Of a stretch of 64,000 bases of DNA, positions 24,376 to 33,459 are shown one piece after another. Location: NCBI RefSeq assembly GCF_002352765.1, contig NZ_KZ293963.1:2006368-2070367 (forward strand). Reading direction: 5' to 3'. Under the pieces are notes generated by a model that was not told the origin of the DNA, ran no database searches, and saw only the letters and a program-made list of their open reading frames with translations. Every line of letters begins with the position of its first letter. Positions within the stretch are counted from its first letter, which is position 1. The DNA comes from Alteribacter populi (lineage in GTDB: Bacteria > Bacillota > Bacilli > Bacillales > Salisediminibacteriaceae). A program made the translations under genes and the position numbers.

Positions 24376-24386
24376 CCCTCTAATTA

Positions 24387-24668
24387 TCATGCTAACCGAA
24401 AAACGATACCGTGACCGCCTTTTGGATATTCCCATTTGATGTTATTAGTTGGACAACCGATTCGACAGCTGCCGCATTCGTGACAGCCTTCATAGCCGAC
24501 ATGCATCCGGGTTCCTTCCCATTTGTAAACATCAGCTGGGCAAAATATTGTACAGTCTTTATCCGGACATGATGTCAAACAGACATTATGATCTTTTACT
24601 TCTAAGTGGGATTGCGTATCACACCGAAAACGGACGAGGTACTGCTTTTCTTCAATCGTTTTCGCCAC
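24387..24668 (-). CDS. fixX: FixX ferredoxin-like protein
   Basis: 93 residues from the GTG that overlaps the fixC stop (TAGTG), with GGAGGG upstream; the ATG six codons earlier lies inside the binding site. Conserved cysteines occur as CPDKDCTIFCP and CHECGSCRIGCP, able to hold a [4Fe-4S] cluster. It passes electrons between FixAB and FixC. Last gene of the fixABCX operon. Confidence 0.9.
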   Translation of the reverse strand: MAKTIEEKQYLVRFRCDTQSHLEVKDHNVCLTSCPDKDCTIFCPADVYKWEGTRMHVGYEGCHECGSCRIGCPTNNIKWEYPKGGHGIVFRLA

Positions 24669-25963
24669 TATTTCATCACCCTCCATGCGCGGTATAAATC
24701 TTTAGCTACACCAATTTTTCCTTTTCCCTCTGTAAAACTCCGTAAAATCTTTCCCTGCTTCTCTTTTTTCGACTTCCCATCTACGGTAAAAAATGAACTC
24801 GCAGCTCTATTCATCATTGGGACGTAGTCTGCCATATATTGTGGATGTTCTTCAAACGTATGAGTGACATCTTTGTATTTTTTCAAATCTTTGCCGATAA
24901 AGCTGTTATAAAGATTTTTTCGATACGTATCTAACGTTCTTTCGGTAAAATCGTTCAATTCTTTTGCCTGTACTATCGCTTCAGCAGCCATCTTTCCTGA
25001 ACTCATTGCCATGTTCGACCCTTCGCGGTGGATCGCATTCACAAACTGAGCTGCATCGCCTACAATCATAACGCCGTCGCCAACTAATCGTGGAACAGAC
25101 TTGTAACCGCCTTCAGGAATGAGGTGGGCTAAATATTCAGAGGTTTCCCCACCTTCAATATAAGGACTGACCATCGGATGGTCTTTTACATACTCTAATA
25201 GGTGGTATGGCTTAATCTTTTTCTTGATCATCCCCGATAACGTCGTACCGACACCAATGTTTAAACTATCTTTGTTCGTATACAAAAAAGCGGTTCCTAA
25301 TAACCCCTGGGTAGAATCACCAAAGATTTCTACGGAAACCCCTTGGTTATCAGAAACGTTAAATCGTTCGTTAATTGTCTTTTTAGGAAGTTTTAACACT
25401 TCCATGACTGTTAAGGCTACTTCATCAGGCCGCCACTCCTTATGAAAGCCGAGGCTTTTTCCTAAGAGTGAATTGACTCCATCTGCTAATACTACAACAT
25501 CAGCATATAAATCCCCATCAGGACGGTCTGTTCGAACCCCCACCACTCTACCGTCTTCAACAATACACTCTAATACGACTGTTTCATTGATAAGTAAAGC
25601 TCCTTGCTCCACTGCTTTGTCTGCGAACCAACGATCAAATTTTGCACGAAGTACAGTAAAGTTGTTAAACGGTTCTTTTCCCCATTCGAGTCCTTTATAG
25701 CTTGTCGTAACCATCGATTCTTTATCTAAAAACCAAAAACGCTGTTCCACCACGGGACGTTCTAATGGCGCTTCTTTCCAAAACTCAGGAATAATTTCTT
25801 CCATTTGCTTACGATATAATATTCCACCCATCACATTTTTGGAACCCGGGAATTCACCTCGTTCGATTAATAGCACATTTAGTCCTTTTTTTGCTGCCGT
25901 GAACGCACAACTTGTTCCAGCAGGGCCTGCCCCGACAACGATCACATCAAATTTTTCAGCCAT
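24668..25963 (-). CDS. fixC: FixC flavoprotein (ETF-quinone oxidoreductase type)
   Basis: 431 residues. The FAD-binding Rossmann motif VVGAGPAGTSCAF lies at residues 9-21; a second FAD contact is VMIVGDAAQFVNAIHREG. It is the quinone-reducing arm of the FixABCX complex. It overlaps fixB by eight bases and fixX by one, so it is translated as a unit with them. Confidence 0.92.
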   Translation of the reverse strand: MAEKFDVIVVGAGPAGTSCAFTAAKKGLNVLLIERGEFPGSKNVMGGILYRKQMEEIIPEFWKEAPLERPVVEQRFWFLDKESMVTTSYKGLEWGKEPFNNFTVLRAKFDRWFADKAVEQGALLINETVVLECIVEDGRVVGVRTDRPDGDLYADVVVLADGVNSLLGKSLGFHKEWRPDEVALTVMEVLKLPKKTINERFNVSDNQGVSVEIFGDSTQGLLGTAFLYTNKDSLNIGVGTTLSGMIKKKIKPYHLLEYVKDHPMVSPYIEGGETSEYLAHLIPEGGYKSVPRLVGDGVMIVGDAAQFVNAIHREGSNMAMSSGKMAAEAIVQAKELNDFTERTLDTYRKNLYNSFIGKDLKKYKDVTHTFEEHPQYMADYVPMMNRAASSFFTVDGKSKKEKQGKILRSFTEGKGKIGVAKDLYRAWRVMK

Positions 25964-27029
25964 GGCTCGTCACTCCTTCTTCATCCTGTTTCGCTAAACT
26001 AGATTTTGACGGCTCCTTAAGTGCTTCCTGAAATGCTGATGTTAATAAAGGGGTAACTTCAAAGGCATCCGCTATGATTCCATAGTGAGCAGCTTGAAAA
26101 ATGGGTGCATCCGGATCGGTATTGATCGCAATGATAAGATCAGAGTTTTGCATGCCGACAAGGTGCTGGATTGCACCTGAGATTCCTATGGCAATATAGA
26201 CTTTCGGAGTGACTGTTATCCCTGTTTGCCCTACTTGGTGATCGTGACTACAGATCCCGGCTTCTACAACATCACGGCTTGCTCCTAATGAGGCGTTAAG
26301 CGTTTCTGCTAACTCTTTGACCATCGCAAAACCTTTTTCATCTTTAATCCCTTTACCTGCCGATACAATGACACTAGCCTCTTCCAAATTAACGGATTTT
26401 TTTGTGTCTTTAACAATGCGAACTACTTTCGTTTTCAAGTCTTCTTCACGTACGTCAATGAACTCCTCAACAACCTCTCCACTTCTTCCAGGCTCAACTG
26501 GAAGTCTTTTGATAACTTTCGGACGGATCGTTGCCATTTGCGGACGATGCTTCTTACACAAAATCGTCGCCATAATGTTGCCTCCAAAGGCAGGACGACT
26601 AGCTTCAAACAATCGTTTATCTACGTTTACATCCATGAGTGTCGTATCTGCAGTAAGTCCGCACAAAACTTCAGTTGCAACAGCACTCGCAAGGTCTTTC
26701 CCGTTCGACGTAGCCCCGTACAAGAAAATTTCCGGTTTATATTTTCTCACTAAGTCACCAACGGCCATCATGTACGTCTCTGTCCGATACAATTGTAAAA
26801 CTGGATCATCAATCACATAAACTTTATCAGCGCCTGCTTCAAAAATAGTTTTTGTTAGACTCTTTACTTGATCACCTAAAAGAACCCCACAGAGCTCGAC
26901 TTCTAACTTGTCAGCTAAATCTCTTCCAGCTGCCAAAAGCTCTAACCCTACTTCAAGTAAGACCCCTTCCTTTTGTTCAATAAAAACCCATACGCCCCGA
27001 TAATCATCCAAGTTCATTTTCAAATCCAT
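25956..27029 (-). CDS. fixB: FixB, electron transfer flavoprotein alpha-type subunit
   Basis: 357 residues. The C-terminal FAD domain shows VSAGKGIKDEKGF, GASRDVVEAG, QVGQTGITVTPKVYIAIGIS and GAIQHL, the EtfA signature. An N-terminal extension (about 1-30) resembles FixB rather than plain EtfA. The GGCGGAG site nearly abuts the first ATG, so an ATG four codons later may be used. It pairs with FixA. Confidence 0.92.
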   Translation of the reverse strand: MDLKMNLDDYRGVWVFIEQKEGVLLEVGLELLAAGRDLADKLEVELCGVLLGDQVKSLTKTIFEAGADKVYVIDDPVLQLYRTETYMMAVGDLVRKYKPEIFLYGATSNGKDLASAVATEVLCGLTADTTLMDVNVDKRLFEASRPAFGGNIMATILCKKHRPQMATIRPKVIKRLPVEPGRSGEVVEEFIDVREEDLKTKVVRIVKDTKKSVNLEEASVIVSAGKGIKDEKGFAMVKELAETLNASLGASRDVVEAGICSHDHQVGQTGITVTPKVYIAIGISGAIQHLVGMQNSDLIIAINTDPDAPIFQAAHYGIIADAFEVTPLLTSAFQEALKEPSKSSLAKQDEEGVTSHG

Positions 27030-27064
27030 CTCCGCCTTTCCGTGGCAAGCTTTGTTACCTTAAT

Positions 27065-27877
27065 TTAGGAGTCGAACAATTCACGCTGTTCTAACAAAAT
27101 GTTCACCACTTCTTTCACTTGCGCCTCAGCATCTCCATTAATCATTTGAGCTCCTTTACTCTTTTCAGGAGGCCACATCTTTCCAACAATCGTAGGAGAG
27201 CCCTTAAGACCAAGCTGTTTAATATCAACATCTTCAAGGTCATCAACCGTCCAAACATTCGGCTCATAACGTGTCGCCCTCAGCATATTAGGTAAAGGTG
27301 AGTAGCGAACTTCATTGATTGCTTTTTCTACCGTTAATAAACAAGGAAGAGGAGAGTGAATGAGTTCATACCCTTCTTCTACTTTTCTGTGGACACGAAT
27401 CGTTTGTTTTTCAAGATTCATTTCTGCGACTTTGATTACACACGTCAACGGTGGAATCCCAAGTCTTCTTGCTACACCTGGGCCTGTTTGTCCGGTATCG
27501 CCGTCAATCGCGTGCTTACCGCAAAGAACGAGGTCAACACCCTGGTCTGTTTGAATTTTTTCAATCGCCTTAAACAGTGCGTAGCTCGTTGCCAACGTAT
27601 CCGCCCCAGCAAACCGACGATCAGATATAAGAATTCCTTCATCGGCGCCAATTTCTACACATTTACGAATTGCATTTCGAGCTTGAGGTGGCCCCATCGA
27701 CAGAACCGTTACTTTTCCTCCATGGACCTCCCTCAAACGAACAGCTTCTTCTACCGCATGAGCATCATAGGGATTTAAAATCGCAGGAGCACTCGATCGG
27801 TCAAGCGTATTCGTTTTCGGATTGACTTTAATGATTTTCGTATCTGGCACTTGCTTAATACACACAAGAATATGCAT
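27065..27877 (-). CDS. fixA: FixA, electron transfer flavoprotein beta-type subunit
   Basis: 270 residues from the ATG with AGGTGGG upstream. It starts MHILVCIKQVPDTKIIKVNP, has NPYDAHAVEEAVRL and the EtfB signature around CGKHAIDGDTGQTGPGVARR. FixAB oxidise NADH and split electrons between a low-potential acceptor and quinone in characterised bifurcating complexes. First gene of the operon. No nif gene is in the window, so the low-potential acceptor here is unknown. Confidence 0.92.
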   Translation of the reverse strand: MHILVCIKQVPDTKIIKVNPKTNTLDRSSAPAILNPYDAHAVEEAVRLREVHGGKVTVLSMGPPQARNAIRKCVEIGADEGILISDRRFAGADTLATSYALFKAIEKIQTDQGVDLVLCGKHAIDGDTGQTGPGVARRLGIPPLTCVIKVAEMNLEKQTIRVHRKVEEGYELIHSPLPCLLTVEKAINEVRYSPLPNMLRATRYEPNVWTVDDLEDVDIKQLGLKGSPTIVGKMWPPEKSKGAQMINGDAEAQVKEVVNILLEQRELFDS

Positions 27878-28342
27878 CCCCGTCCCACCTTTCTCTTTTT
27901 TATGTATGTGACCGTTCAAAATTCGCCTTTGCTCAATATTTCACGTTTATATTAGAACTTAGTTTGTCGCTGCTGTTTTCGCAGTGCTTTTCACATACAT
28001 CACCCTTTTCTCATTTATATGTACAAAAATAGGACTTATTCTTTGTCTCCTAAAAGGGGGCTGTGACCCCTGAACAGTTGTTAGGAACCAGATCTCTTTC
28101 ACGGTGTATCTTCCTGCCTGGAATATTCATTTTTCGGCCAACTTTTTTAATAAGAAAACTTGGCTTTCCGCCAAGCCTTAATGGCGGAAGCCTTAGTTGC
28201 GTTTATACTTATTCCTTTAGAGAAGTTAAACTTTCTTAAAGTACAAAAAAAGTACCCTTCACTAAATTGAAGGGTACTCTTTCTGTAGTTTAAGTCGACT
28301 TCTTTTAATTTTCCGCAGGGCATTTCGTTGACCTTGAATCGT
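27878..28342. other. Intergenic region with dispersed repeat and terminator
   Basis: No gene is supported. About 28148-28240 carries a unit (CTTGGC..CCGCCAAGCCTTAATGGCGGAAGCCTTAGTTGCG in short pieces) that recurs at 35797-35885. A terminator follows at 28245-28282 (AGTACCCTT/AAGGGTACT). The fixA promoter should lie at 27890-28000; no clear hexamer pair was chosen. Confidence 0.6.
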
Positions 28343-28549
28343 TTACGTTGTTTTTTTCTTTGCGACATCGTCAAAAACAACACTGGAAACGGTCTCCTCG
28401 ACAAAGGTAACTTGAAACCAGTCGCCTTCCTTGCTATTGTGCGGCATCTTTTGCACGGGAAGGAGCACTTCTTTCTTACCTTCCTCTACCAGTAAAACCG
28501 CCCATTGTCCGTCCTCAATCCGGTCAAGAACGGCTTGCTTGATCCCCAT
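28343..28549 (-). CDS. DUF3006 family protein
   Basis: 68 residues, a small beta-rich protein with the DUF3006 pattern (AVLDRIEDGQWAVLLVEE, then LLPVQKMPHNSKEGDWFQV). The function is unknown. It follows the ABC permease gene by 19 bases and is probably the last gene of that operon. Confidence 0.8.
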   Translation of the reverse strand: MGIKQAVLDRIEDGQWAVLLVEEGKKEVLLPVQKMPHNSKEGDWFQVTFVEETVSSVVFDDVAKKKTT

Positions 28550-28568
28550 AGTCTCTCACATCCGATCG

Positions 28569-29357
28569 TTATGTAGTTTGAGTTGTCACTTCTTTACGCT
28601 TAAATATATACACAGAGAGCGTAATCATACCGATAACTGCTAATACAGTAAACGTGATACTTAGCCAAAAAGCTTCTCCCACTTGACCTGTCATGAATAA
28701 TGAGTGACTGTGCCCTGTCAACATTCCCGGAGACCATCTCATAAAGTCTGGAGCGACACTACTGAGAATAGAAAGTAAAATACCAATCCCCATCGTAAGA
28801 AAAGCGACTGCAGCATTACTTTTTAGAATTGTACTCAATGTTAGAAGGACAGTAACGATAAAAAGTAACCAAAGACCAAATACCGTGGTTCCATAAAGTA
28901 CAGACGAAATTGAAAGGCCCTCAATTAAGATCGCCGTATAATAGACAGCACTTACCATTCCCAACACGTATGAAACGACGGTGATGGTTACCACACTCAG
29001 CCATTTTGAGGTAATAAAAGAAGGATATGAGACCGGTTTTACAAGGACCATCACATACGTACCTTGGTTTCGTTCATTCGTAATAGTACCCATAAATGCA
29101 AGAACGAGAACAAGAAAACCAATTTGACTAAACTGCGCAACGGTTTGAGCTAGAACTTCCCCCCCACTGGGAATAGGAAAATCAATAACCGCACCATCAG
29201 GCATTCCACCGAATCGTTCCATGATTTCCGGTAAATAATAGGTTGTCACTGGCTGCATAATCCCTAGAAAGATGAAAACTAACGGCAGCCAAAGCCATTT
29301 GTAGCTACGCCATTGTTCTTTAATTTCTTTTTTATATAACACCATCCATTGCTTCAT
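28569..29357 (-). CDS. yxlG: ABC transporter permease, YxlG-type
   Basis: 262 residues with six membrane helices, ABC2-type permease layout: a long first extracellular loop after helix 1, and the conserved GTITNERNQGTYVMVLVKP between helices 2 and 3. It pairs with the ATPase just upstream (four-base overlap). The exported substrate is unknown; the B. subtilis cluster sits in the sigY operon, but no sigma factor gene is found here. Confidence 0.82.
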   Translation of the reverse strand: MKQWMVLYKKEIKEQWRSYKWLWLPLVFIFLGIMQPVTTYYLPEIMERFGGMPDGAVIDFPIPSGGEVLAQTVAQFSQIGFLVLVLAFMGTITNERNQGTYVMVLVKPVSYPSFITSKWLSVVTITVVSYVLGMVSAVYYTAILIEGLSISSVLYGTTVFGLWLLFIVTVLLTLSTILKSNAAVAFLTMGIGILLSILSSVAPDFMRWSPGMLTGHSHSLFMTGQVGEAFWLSITFTVLAVIGMITLSVYIFKRKEVTTQTT

Positions 29358-30259
29358 GATTGCGTCACCTTCATAAATAAGTCTTCAAGTGTTGTTTTAA
29401 CCACTTCAAAGCGAACCGGCTTTAACTCGTGAAAAGAAGGGTCCGCGAGAATCTCCTTTCTCGCAATTGTCACCTCATCCACCGTCATTTTTAGTTTATG
29501 AGTATCGACAGACCACTGACTAACCCATTGTTTCTCTGCTATTTCTTTAGCCCATTCAGTTAAGTCTTGTTCTGTTTCAACGTGAATCGCAGGCTGTTGG
29601 TGCTTTTGTTGCAAATTCTCTAATGAACCGTTCACGACCACTTCACCATTTTTCATTATAAAAATGTCGTCACAAACTTCTTCTGCATCGTGAAGGACGT
29701 GGGTGGAAAATAAAATCGATGTATCTTGCTTCATCCTTTTCATTAGCTCCAGCACTTCCCGTCTACCATGAGGATCAAGTGCTGACACGGGTTCATCTAA
29801 AATGACAAGTTTAGGGTTATGAATAAGCGCTTGGGCAATTCCTAAACGCTGCTTCATCCCACCAGAATAACCGGCGATCTTTTTAGCTTTTGCATCGATT
29901 AATCCAACAAGCGATAAGAGTTCTTCCGCTTTTTCCTTCGCCTTTTTTCGTGGCAAATGAGCAAGTTCACCTACATAAATTAAATACTCAAGACCACTCA
30001 TCCAACCGTAAAACTTCGGATATTGCGGAAGGTAACCAAGATGATGACGGGGGTCTTCTTTAGGGTTATTCGCAAAGGCAATATGGCCTCTTGACGGCTT
30101 CATTAGCCCTGCAATCATGTTCAGCGTTGTCGTCTTCCCTGCTCCATTGGGACCAAGCAGTGCCGTGCACGCTCCTTCGCGAATAGTGATATCAACGTCT
30201 TTGACGGCCGTCTCTTCTTTAAACGTTTTCGTTAATTGTTCTGTTGTAATCAAACTCAT
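29354..30259 (-). CDS. yxlF: ABC transporter ATP-binding protein, YxlF-type
   Basis: 301 residues. Walker A GPNGAGKT is at 36-43, the ABC signature YSGGMKQR and Walker B LVILDEP are present, then a C-terminal extension of about 80 residues. It powers the permease encoded downstream. It overlaps both neighbours by four bases, so the three genes are translationally coupled. Confidence 0.9.
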   Translation of the reverse strand: MSLITTEQLTKTFKEETAVKDVDITIREGACTALLGPNGAGKTTTLNMIAGLMKPSRGHIAFANNPKEDPRHHLGYLPQYPKFYGWMSGLEYLIYVGELAHLPRKKAKEKAEELLSLVGLIDAKAKKIAGYSGGMKQRLGIAQALIHNPKLVILDEPVSALDPHGRREVLELMKRMKQDTSILFSTHVLHDAEEVCDDIFIMKNGEVVVNGSLENLQQKHQQPAIHVETEQDLTEWAKEIAEKQWVSQWSVDTHKLKMTVDEVTIARKEILADPSFHELKPVRFEVVKTTLEDLFMKVTQS

Positions 30260-30450
30260 CCATTATTTCTCCTTCCGATAATAAAATAAAGAATCGGACC
30301 AAGAATATTAATAAAAATAATGATTAAAATCCACATCCACTTCGGACCATTCAGCTCTGAATTTCGAACACAATCCACAAGAGCAACAACCATTAATATT
30401 AACTGAATCACAAAAATCGGAGCAATAAGCCCCCAATTGAATTCTGCCAC
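30256..30450 (-). CDS. yxlE: YxlE-like PLDc_N membrane protein
   Basis: 64 residues from the GTG at 30450, with GGGAGG nine bases upstream. Two membrane helices flank DCVRNSELNGPKWMWILIII, the PLDc_N pattern. It is the first gene of the yxlEFG-like operon. B. subtilis YxlE acts with YxlD as negative regulator of SigY; no YxlD or SigY is nearby, so its role here may be different. Confidence 0.78.
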   Translation of the reverse strand: MAEFNWGLIAPIFVIQLILMVVALVDCVRNSELNGPKWMWILIIIFINILGPILYFIIGRRNNG

Positions 30451-30536
30451 AACCTCAAACCTCCCCATTCTCCATAAACACTCCTTAATGACTCTACGTA
30501 CCCAACCCAAAAAAGTTCCTAACTGTTAAAAAGTTC

Positions 30537-30590
30537 AGGGGACTGTCCCCCGAACAAATTGTCGGGGGACAGTCCCCGCACAATTTTGTG
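30537..30590. repeat. GGGGACAGTCCCC palindromic repeat pair
   Basis: Two copies of the GGGGACTGTCCCC/GGGGACAGTCCCC palindrome lie back to back (about 30538-30556 and 30564-30580), each flanked by CGAACAA or GCACAA. The same motif occurs at 61604-61626, and a variant at 21500-21535. Confidence 0.8.
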
Positions 30591-30657
30591 TATGATTTAC
30601 CTGATTCGATGAAACAATGAAAAGAAAATGGCAATGGCATGAATGAAAGGGGCGAAT

Positions 30658-31968
30658 ATGAAATCAATCAGTCTCATGACATTAATAGCAATCATAAGCG
30701 GTTATTTTTTCGTCACTCCCATTGATTCAAGTAATATGAAGATCAATGAATTAGCTGAGGAATCTCTCATTGAAACAGGCACTGTTGTAAATCCTGACAT
30801 CAATTCGCAAATACAAGGTCTCTCGTTTTCAGAACTAGCAGAAGATCTCCTTGACACCCCCTATAACGGAAAAGGTAGTTCACCTGAAGAAGGGTTTTCA
30901 ACAGGTACTCTCGTTCAATATATGTACAGTATTAGCGAAGGCGTCCTTCTCTCCCGGTATCCACACCTTCAAAGTGAGCTTGGGGAACCTGTAAAAAAGG
31001 AGAATTTAAAAGAAGGCGATCTTGTTTTCTTTCAGGGTAAGAAAAATAAAATCAGTGCCATTTACTTAAAAGATCAGCAATTTGTTGTAGTTACAAAAGA
31101 TGGTGTGGCCCTCCGTCACTTAACTAGCGATCTTTTTTGGAAAAAGCGATTTATCGAAGGAAAGCGCCTAACCCAAAAGGAAAAGGTTAGCCTCAACCCT
31201 TCAACTTACAAAAATCATGATCATGTAGCCGTTCGTGAAGCTATTTCTCTTCTACATCGTCCCTATAAACTCACTGGGAATACATTAGCAGCCTTTGATT
31301 GCTCCTTTCTTGTCCAACACGCCTTTGAAGAAATGGACATTCATTTACCTCGAATCACGTATCAGCAATTTGACTTAGGAAAAGATATTTCACTGGAAAA
31401 TGCAATGCCTGGAGATGTCATCTATTTTTCAGGTACTTGGCAGGAAGGCATCTCACATACAGGAATTTATTTAGGAGACCATTTCTTTATTCACGCCAGT
31501 GGAGAAGAGGGAGAAACAATGATTTCCTACCTAGGTGAAGAATGGATGAAGCATTTTACGGGTATTAAGCGATTTAATGAACTCCGAATTCAAAATGACC
31601 ATCCTGCAGTAAAAGTTGCTTATGAAATGATTAACATGCCCTTCTCTACACAAGGGGAGTCTCCAGAAAAAGGTTTTAACCAAAGTGGCTTTATTCATTA
31701 CGCTTTTAAAGAAATGAATAACCACGTTCCCCGTTCTGGCAAAAATCAATGGGATTATGGTGAAAACGTTCCTCAAGGCTCTGAAAAGCCTGGAGATGTT
31801 ATGTTTTTTGAATCCGATCAAGGTATCCACCTCCCAACTCTTTATATCGGAAACGGTCAAATTATTACAGTAAGAGAAGATAAAGGTGTCTCCATTGTTT
31901 ATCCGAAATTTAGCCACTATTGGACCTATGATCGTCATATTGGTACGAAAAGATATCCGATCAACTAA
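30658..31968 (+). CDS. Exported protein with three NlpC/P60 domains, one active
   Basis: 436 residues from the ATG at 30658 (AAAGGGG upstream). A hydrophobic N-terminus (1-24) is a signal peptide or anchor. Three NlpC/P60 cell-wall peptidase domains follow, about 50-175, 185-308 and 315-436. Only the middle one has the catalytic Cys (AFDCSFLV, C215), His (SHTGIYLGD, H267) and third polar residue (H279). In domain 1 the Cys is T82 and the His is I132; in domain 3 they are Q342 and L392. The outer domains probably bind peptidoglycan. It is a single-gene unit. Confidence 0.85.
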   Translation: MKSISLMTLIAIISGYFFVTPIDSSNMKINELAEESLIETGTVVNPDINSQIQGLSFSELAEDLLDTPYNGKGSSPEEGFSTGTLVQYMYSISEGVLLSRYPHLQSELGEPVKKENLKEGDLVFFQGKKNKISAIYLKDQQFVVVTKDGVALRHLTSDLFWKKRFIEGKRLTQKEKVSLNPSTYKNHDHVAVREAISLLHRPYKLTGNTLAAFDCSFLVQHAFEEMDIHLPRITYQQFDLGKDISLENAMPGDVIYFSGTWQEGISHTGIYLGDHFFIHASGEEGETMISYLGEEWMKHFTGIKRFNELRIQNDHPAVKVAYEMINMPFSTQGESPEKGFNQSGFIHYAFKEMNNHVPRSGKNQWDYGENVPQGSEKPGDVMFFESDQGIHLPTLYIGNGQIITVREDKGVSIVYPKFSHYWTYDRHIGTKRYPIN

Positions 31969-32139
31969 AATTCTTGCTCTTAAGTAGAGCAGCGATTTCC
32001 GCTTTCCTCAAAAAAGGACTTTTGACTTATTTTCACATCAAAAATTACCTCTATTTGAAACTTCCTTTCAAATGATTCGTATGGAATAATAGTGCAGGAA
32101 CATTATTTCATCAATGTGAAAATTATTGGGGGTAATATT

Positions 32140-32964
32140 GTGAAAAAAGCATTATTAGCTGGTTGTTTATCAGCAACTACACTACTTGCTGTCGCTTGCT
32201 CGGCTGAAAGTGACGATGGTTTAACAGCAGAGGATATTTTACTAAAATCTGAAGAAGCAATGGAGGAGTTGTCCAGTTATTCCATGACAATGACGACTAC
32301 TCAGGAAATGAGTGCTGAAGGGGATACACAAGAACTTGAAGTGGATTCTGAGGTCGATATGTTAATGGAACCACTCACAATGTTTCAAAGCATGTCAATG
32401 CAGTTTTTTGGAATGGATGTATCTTATGACTCTTATTTCTCTGAAGAACACGGCTTCTTTATGGAAGACCCAATGGGGGGCGAATGGATGAAGCTTTCTG
32501 ACGGGTTCACTGAGGAATTAATGTCAATATCTGATATGCAAATGAGTCCGGAAGAGCAATTGAAGCCTTTTAAAGATAACCTAGAAGAAGTAAGCATTGA
32601 AACAGAAGAAGATCACTACGTCATTACACTCAAGGGTGATGGCTTAGATATGGATACAATGAAAGAGCAAGTTGCTGGAATTACAGGAGAAGGTATGGAT
32701 GACATGCTTGGTGAAGCTTTTGACAGCATGGAAGTTCATGATCTAGAGTACGAACTTTTTATCGATCGTGAGACATTCTATAACACAGAAGCAAACATTT
32801 TTATGGATACTACTGTGGATGATGGGATCAATGGATTTGACATGAAGCAATCCGTCCACCTACTTATGCACAGCTTTAACGAGCTAGACGACCTTGAAAT
32901 ACCAGCGGACATTCTCGAAAACGCAGAAGAAGTCGATGAAAACGAGCTTTTCGGCGAATTCTAA
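32140..32964 (+). CDS. Acidic lipoprotein, DUF6612-like
   Basis: 274 residues from the GTG at 32140 with GGGGG upstream. The signal peptide ends in a lipobox (LAVAC) and Cys20 would be lipidated. The mature part is strongly acidic and Met-rich, with ILLKSEEAMEELSSYSMTM near the start, the pattern of LppX/LolA-like Firmicute lipoproteins (DUF6612). The role is unknown; possibly lipid or ligand carrier. The high acidity fits a salt-adapted surface protein. Confidence 0.75.
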   Translation: MKKALLAGCLSATTLLAVACSAESDDGLTAEDILLKSEEAMEELSSYSMTMTTTQEMSAEGDTQELEVDSEVDMLMEPLTMFQSMSMQFFGMDVSYDSYFSEEHGFFMEDPMGGEWMKLSDGFTEELMSISDMQMSPEEQLKPFKDNLEEVSIETEEDHYVITLKGDGLDMDTMKEQVAGITGEGMDDMLGEAFDSMEVHDLEYELFIDRETFYNTEANIFMDTTVDDGINGFDMKQSVHLLMHSFNELDDLEIPADILENAEEVDENELFGEF

Positions 32965-33013
32965 ATAGAGAACAGACCATCAATTTAAATAACTAACTGT
33001 GACCGTTTTTTAC

Positions 33014-33304
33014 AAGAAAAGCGCAAGCGCCTTGGTCACGAGCGACAAGCACTTTCGACTGCAGATTGAAGCCGCTTTTTGGCTTCTTCTGACAGGCTAA
33101 AGTGACCTCGAGCTCGTAGGCGCTGGAGCTAGACATTGAAGCGTAGATTTTTATACTTTCTTAACTCGTAAGAAAAGCGCAAGGCTCTCTTACTCGAACG
33201 ACATGCAAATGTTCTGTCCGGTCAAAAGTGCTTTTACTTTTGATCGGGCAGGTTCTTTGACACGAACCGATAGCGCCTGGATCTAGACATCGAAGCGTAG
33301 ATTT
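33014..33304. repeat. Two tandem copies of a dispersed structured intergenic repeat
   Basis: Copy 1 (33014-33154) and copy 2 (33170-33304) each begin AAGAAAAGCGCAAG, contain a central hairpin, and end GCGCTGGAGCTAGACATTGAA or the similar GCGCCTGGATCTAGACATCG, then AAGCGTAGATTT. A third copy lies at 50113-50260. The rest of the gap (33305-33418) has the GGCGTGAAGGTAACTGTCC fragment and no gene. Confidence 0.8.
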
Positions 33305-33418
33305 CGGCATTTTATTAAAACCAGCGTCAGCTCGCATGTCTTAAAGTCTCAAAGATATTTTCCCTTGAGACGAACGGCGTGAAGGTAACTGTCCATTCTA
33401 TATTTTCTAACCTTTCAT

Positions 33419-33456
33419 AAAAAGCCATTCCCCTTCGTCAGGAAATGGCTTTTTTG
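33419..33456 (-). terminator. nagZ terminator
   Basis: AAAAAGCCATT pairs with AATGGCTTTTTT around a C-rich loop, just after the stop codon. Confidence 0.85.
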
Positions 33457-33459
33457 ATT

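Noticed and set aside
24387..27877. fixABCX as proof of nitrogen fixation
   Set aside because: No nif gene is present here and the complex also occurs in organisms that do not fix nitrogen.
28147..28404. 85-residue basic minus-strand frame after the DUF3006 gene
   Set aside because: It lies in a dispersed repeat and crosses a terminator; no binding site was seen.
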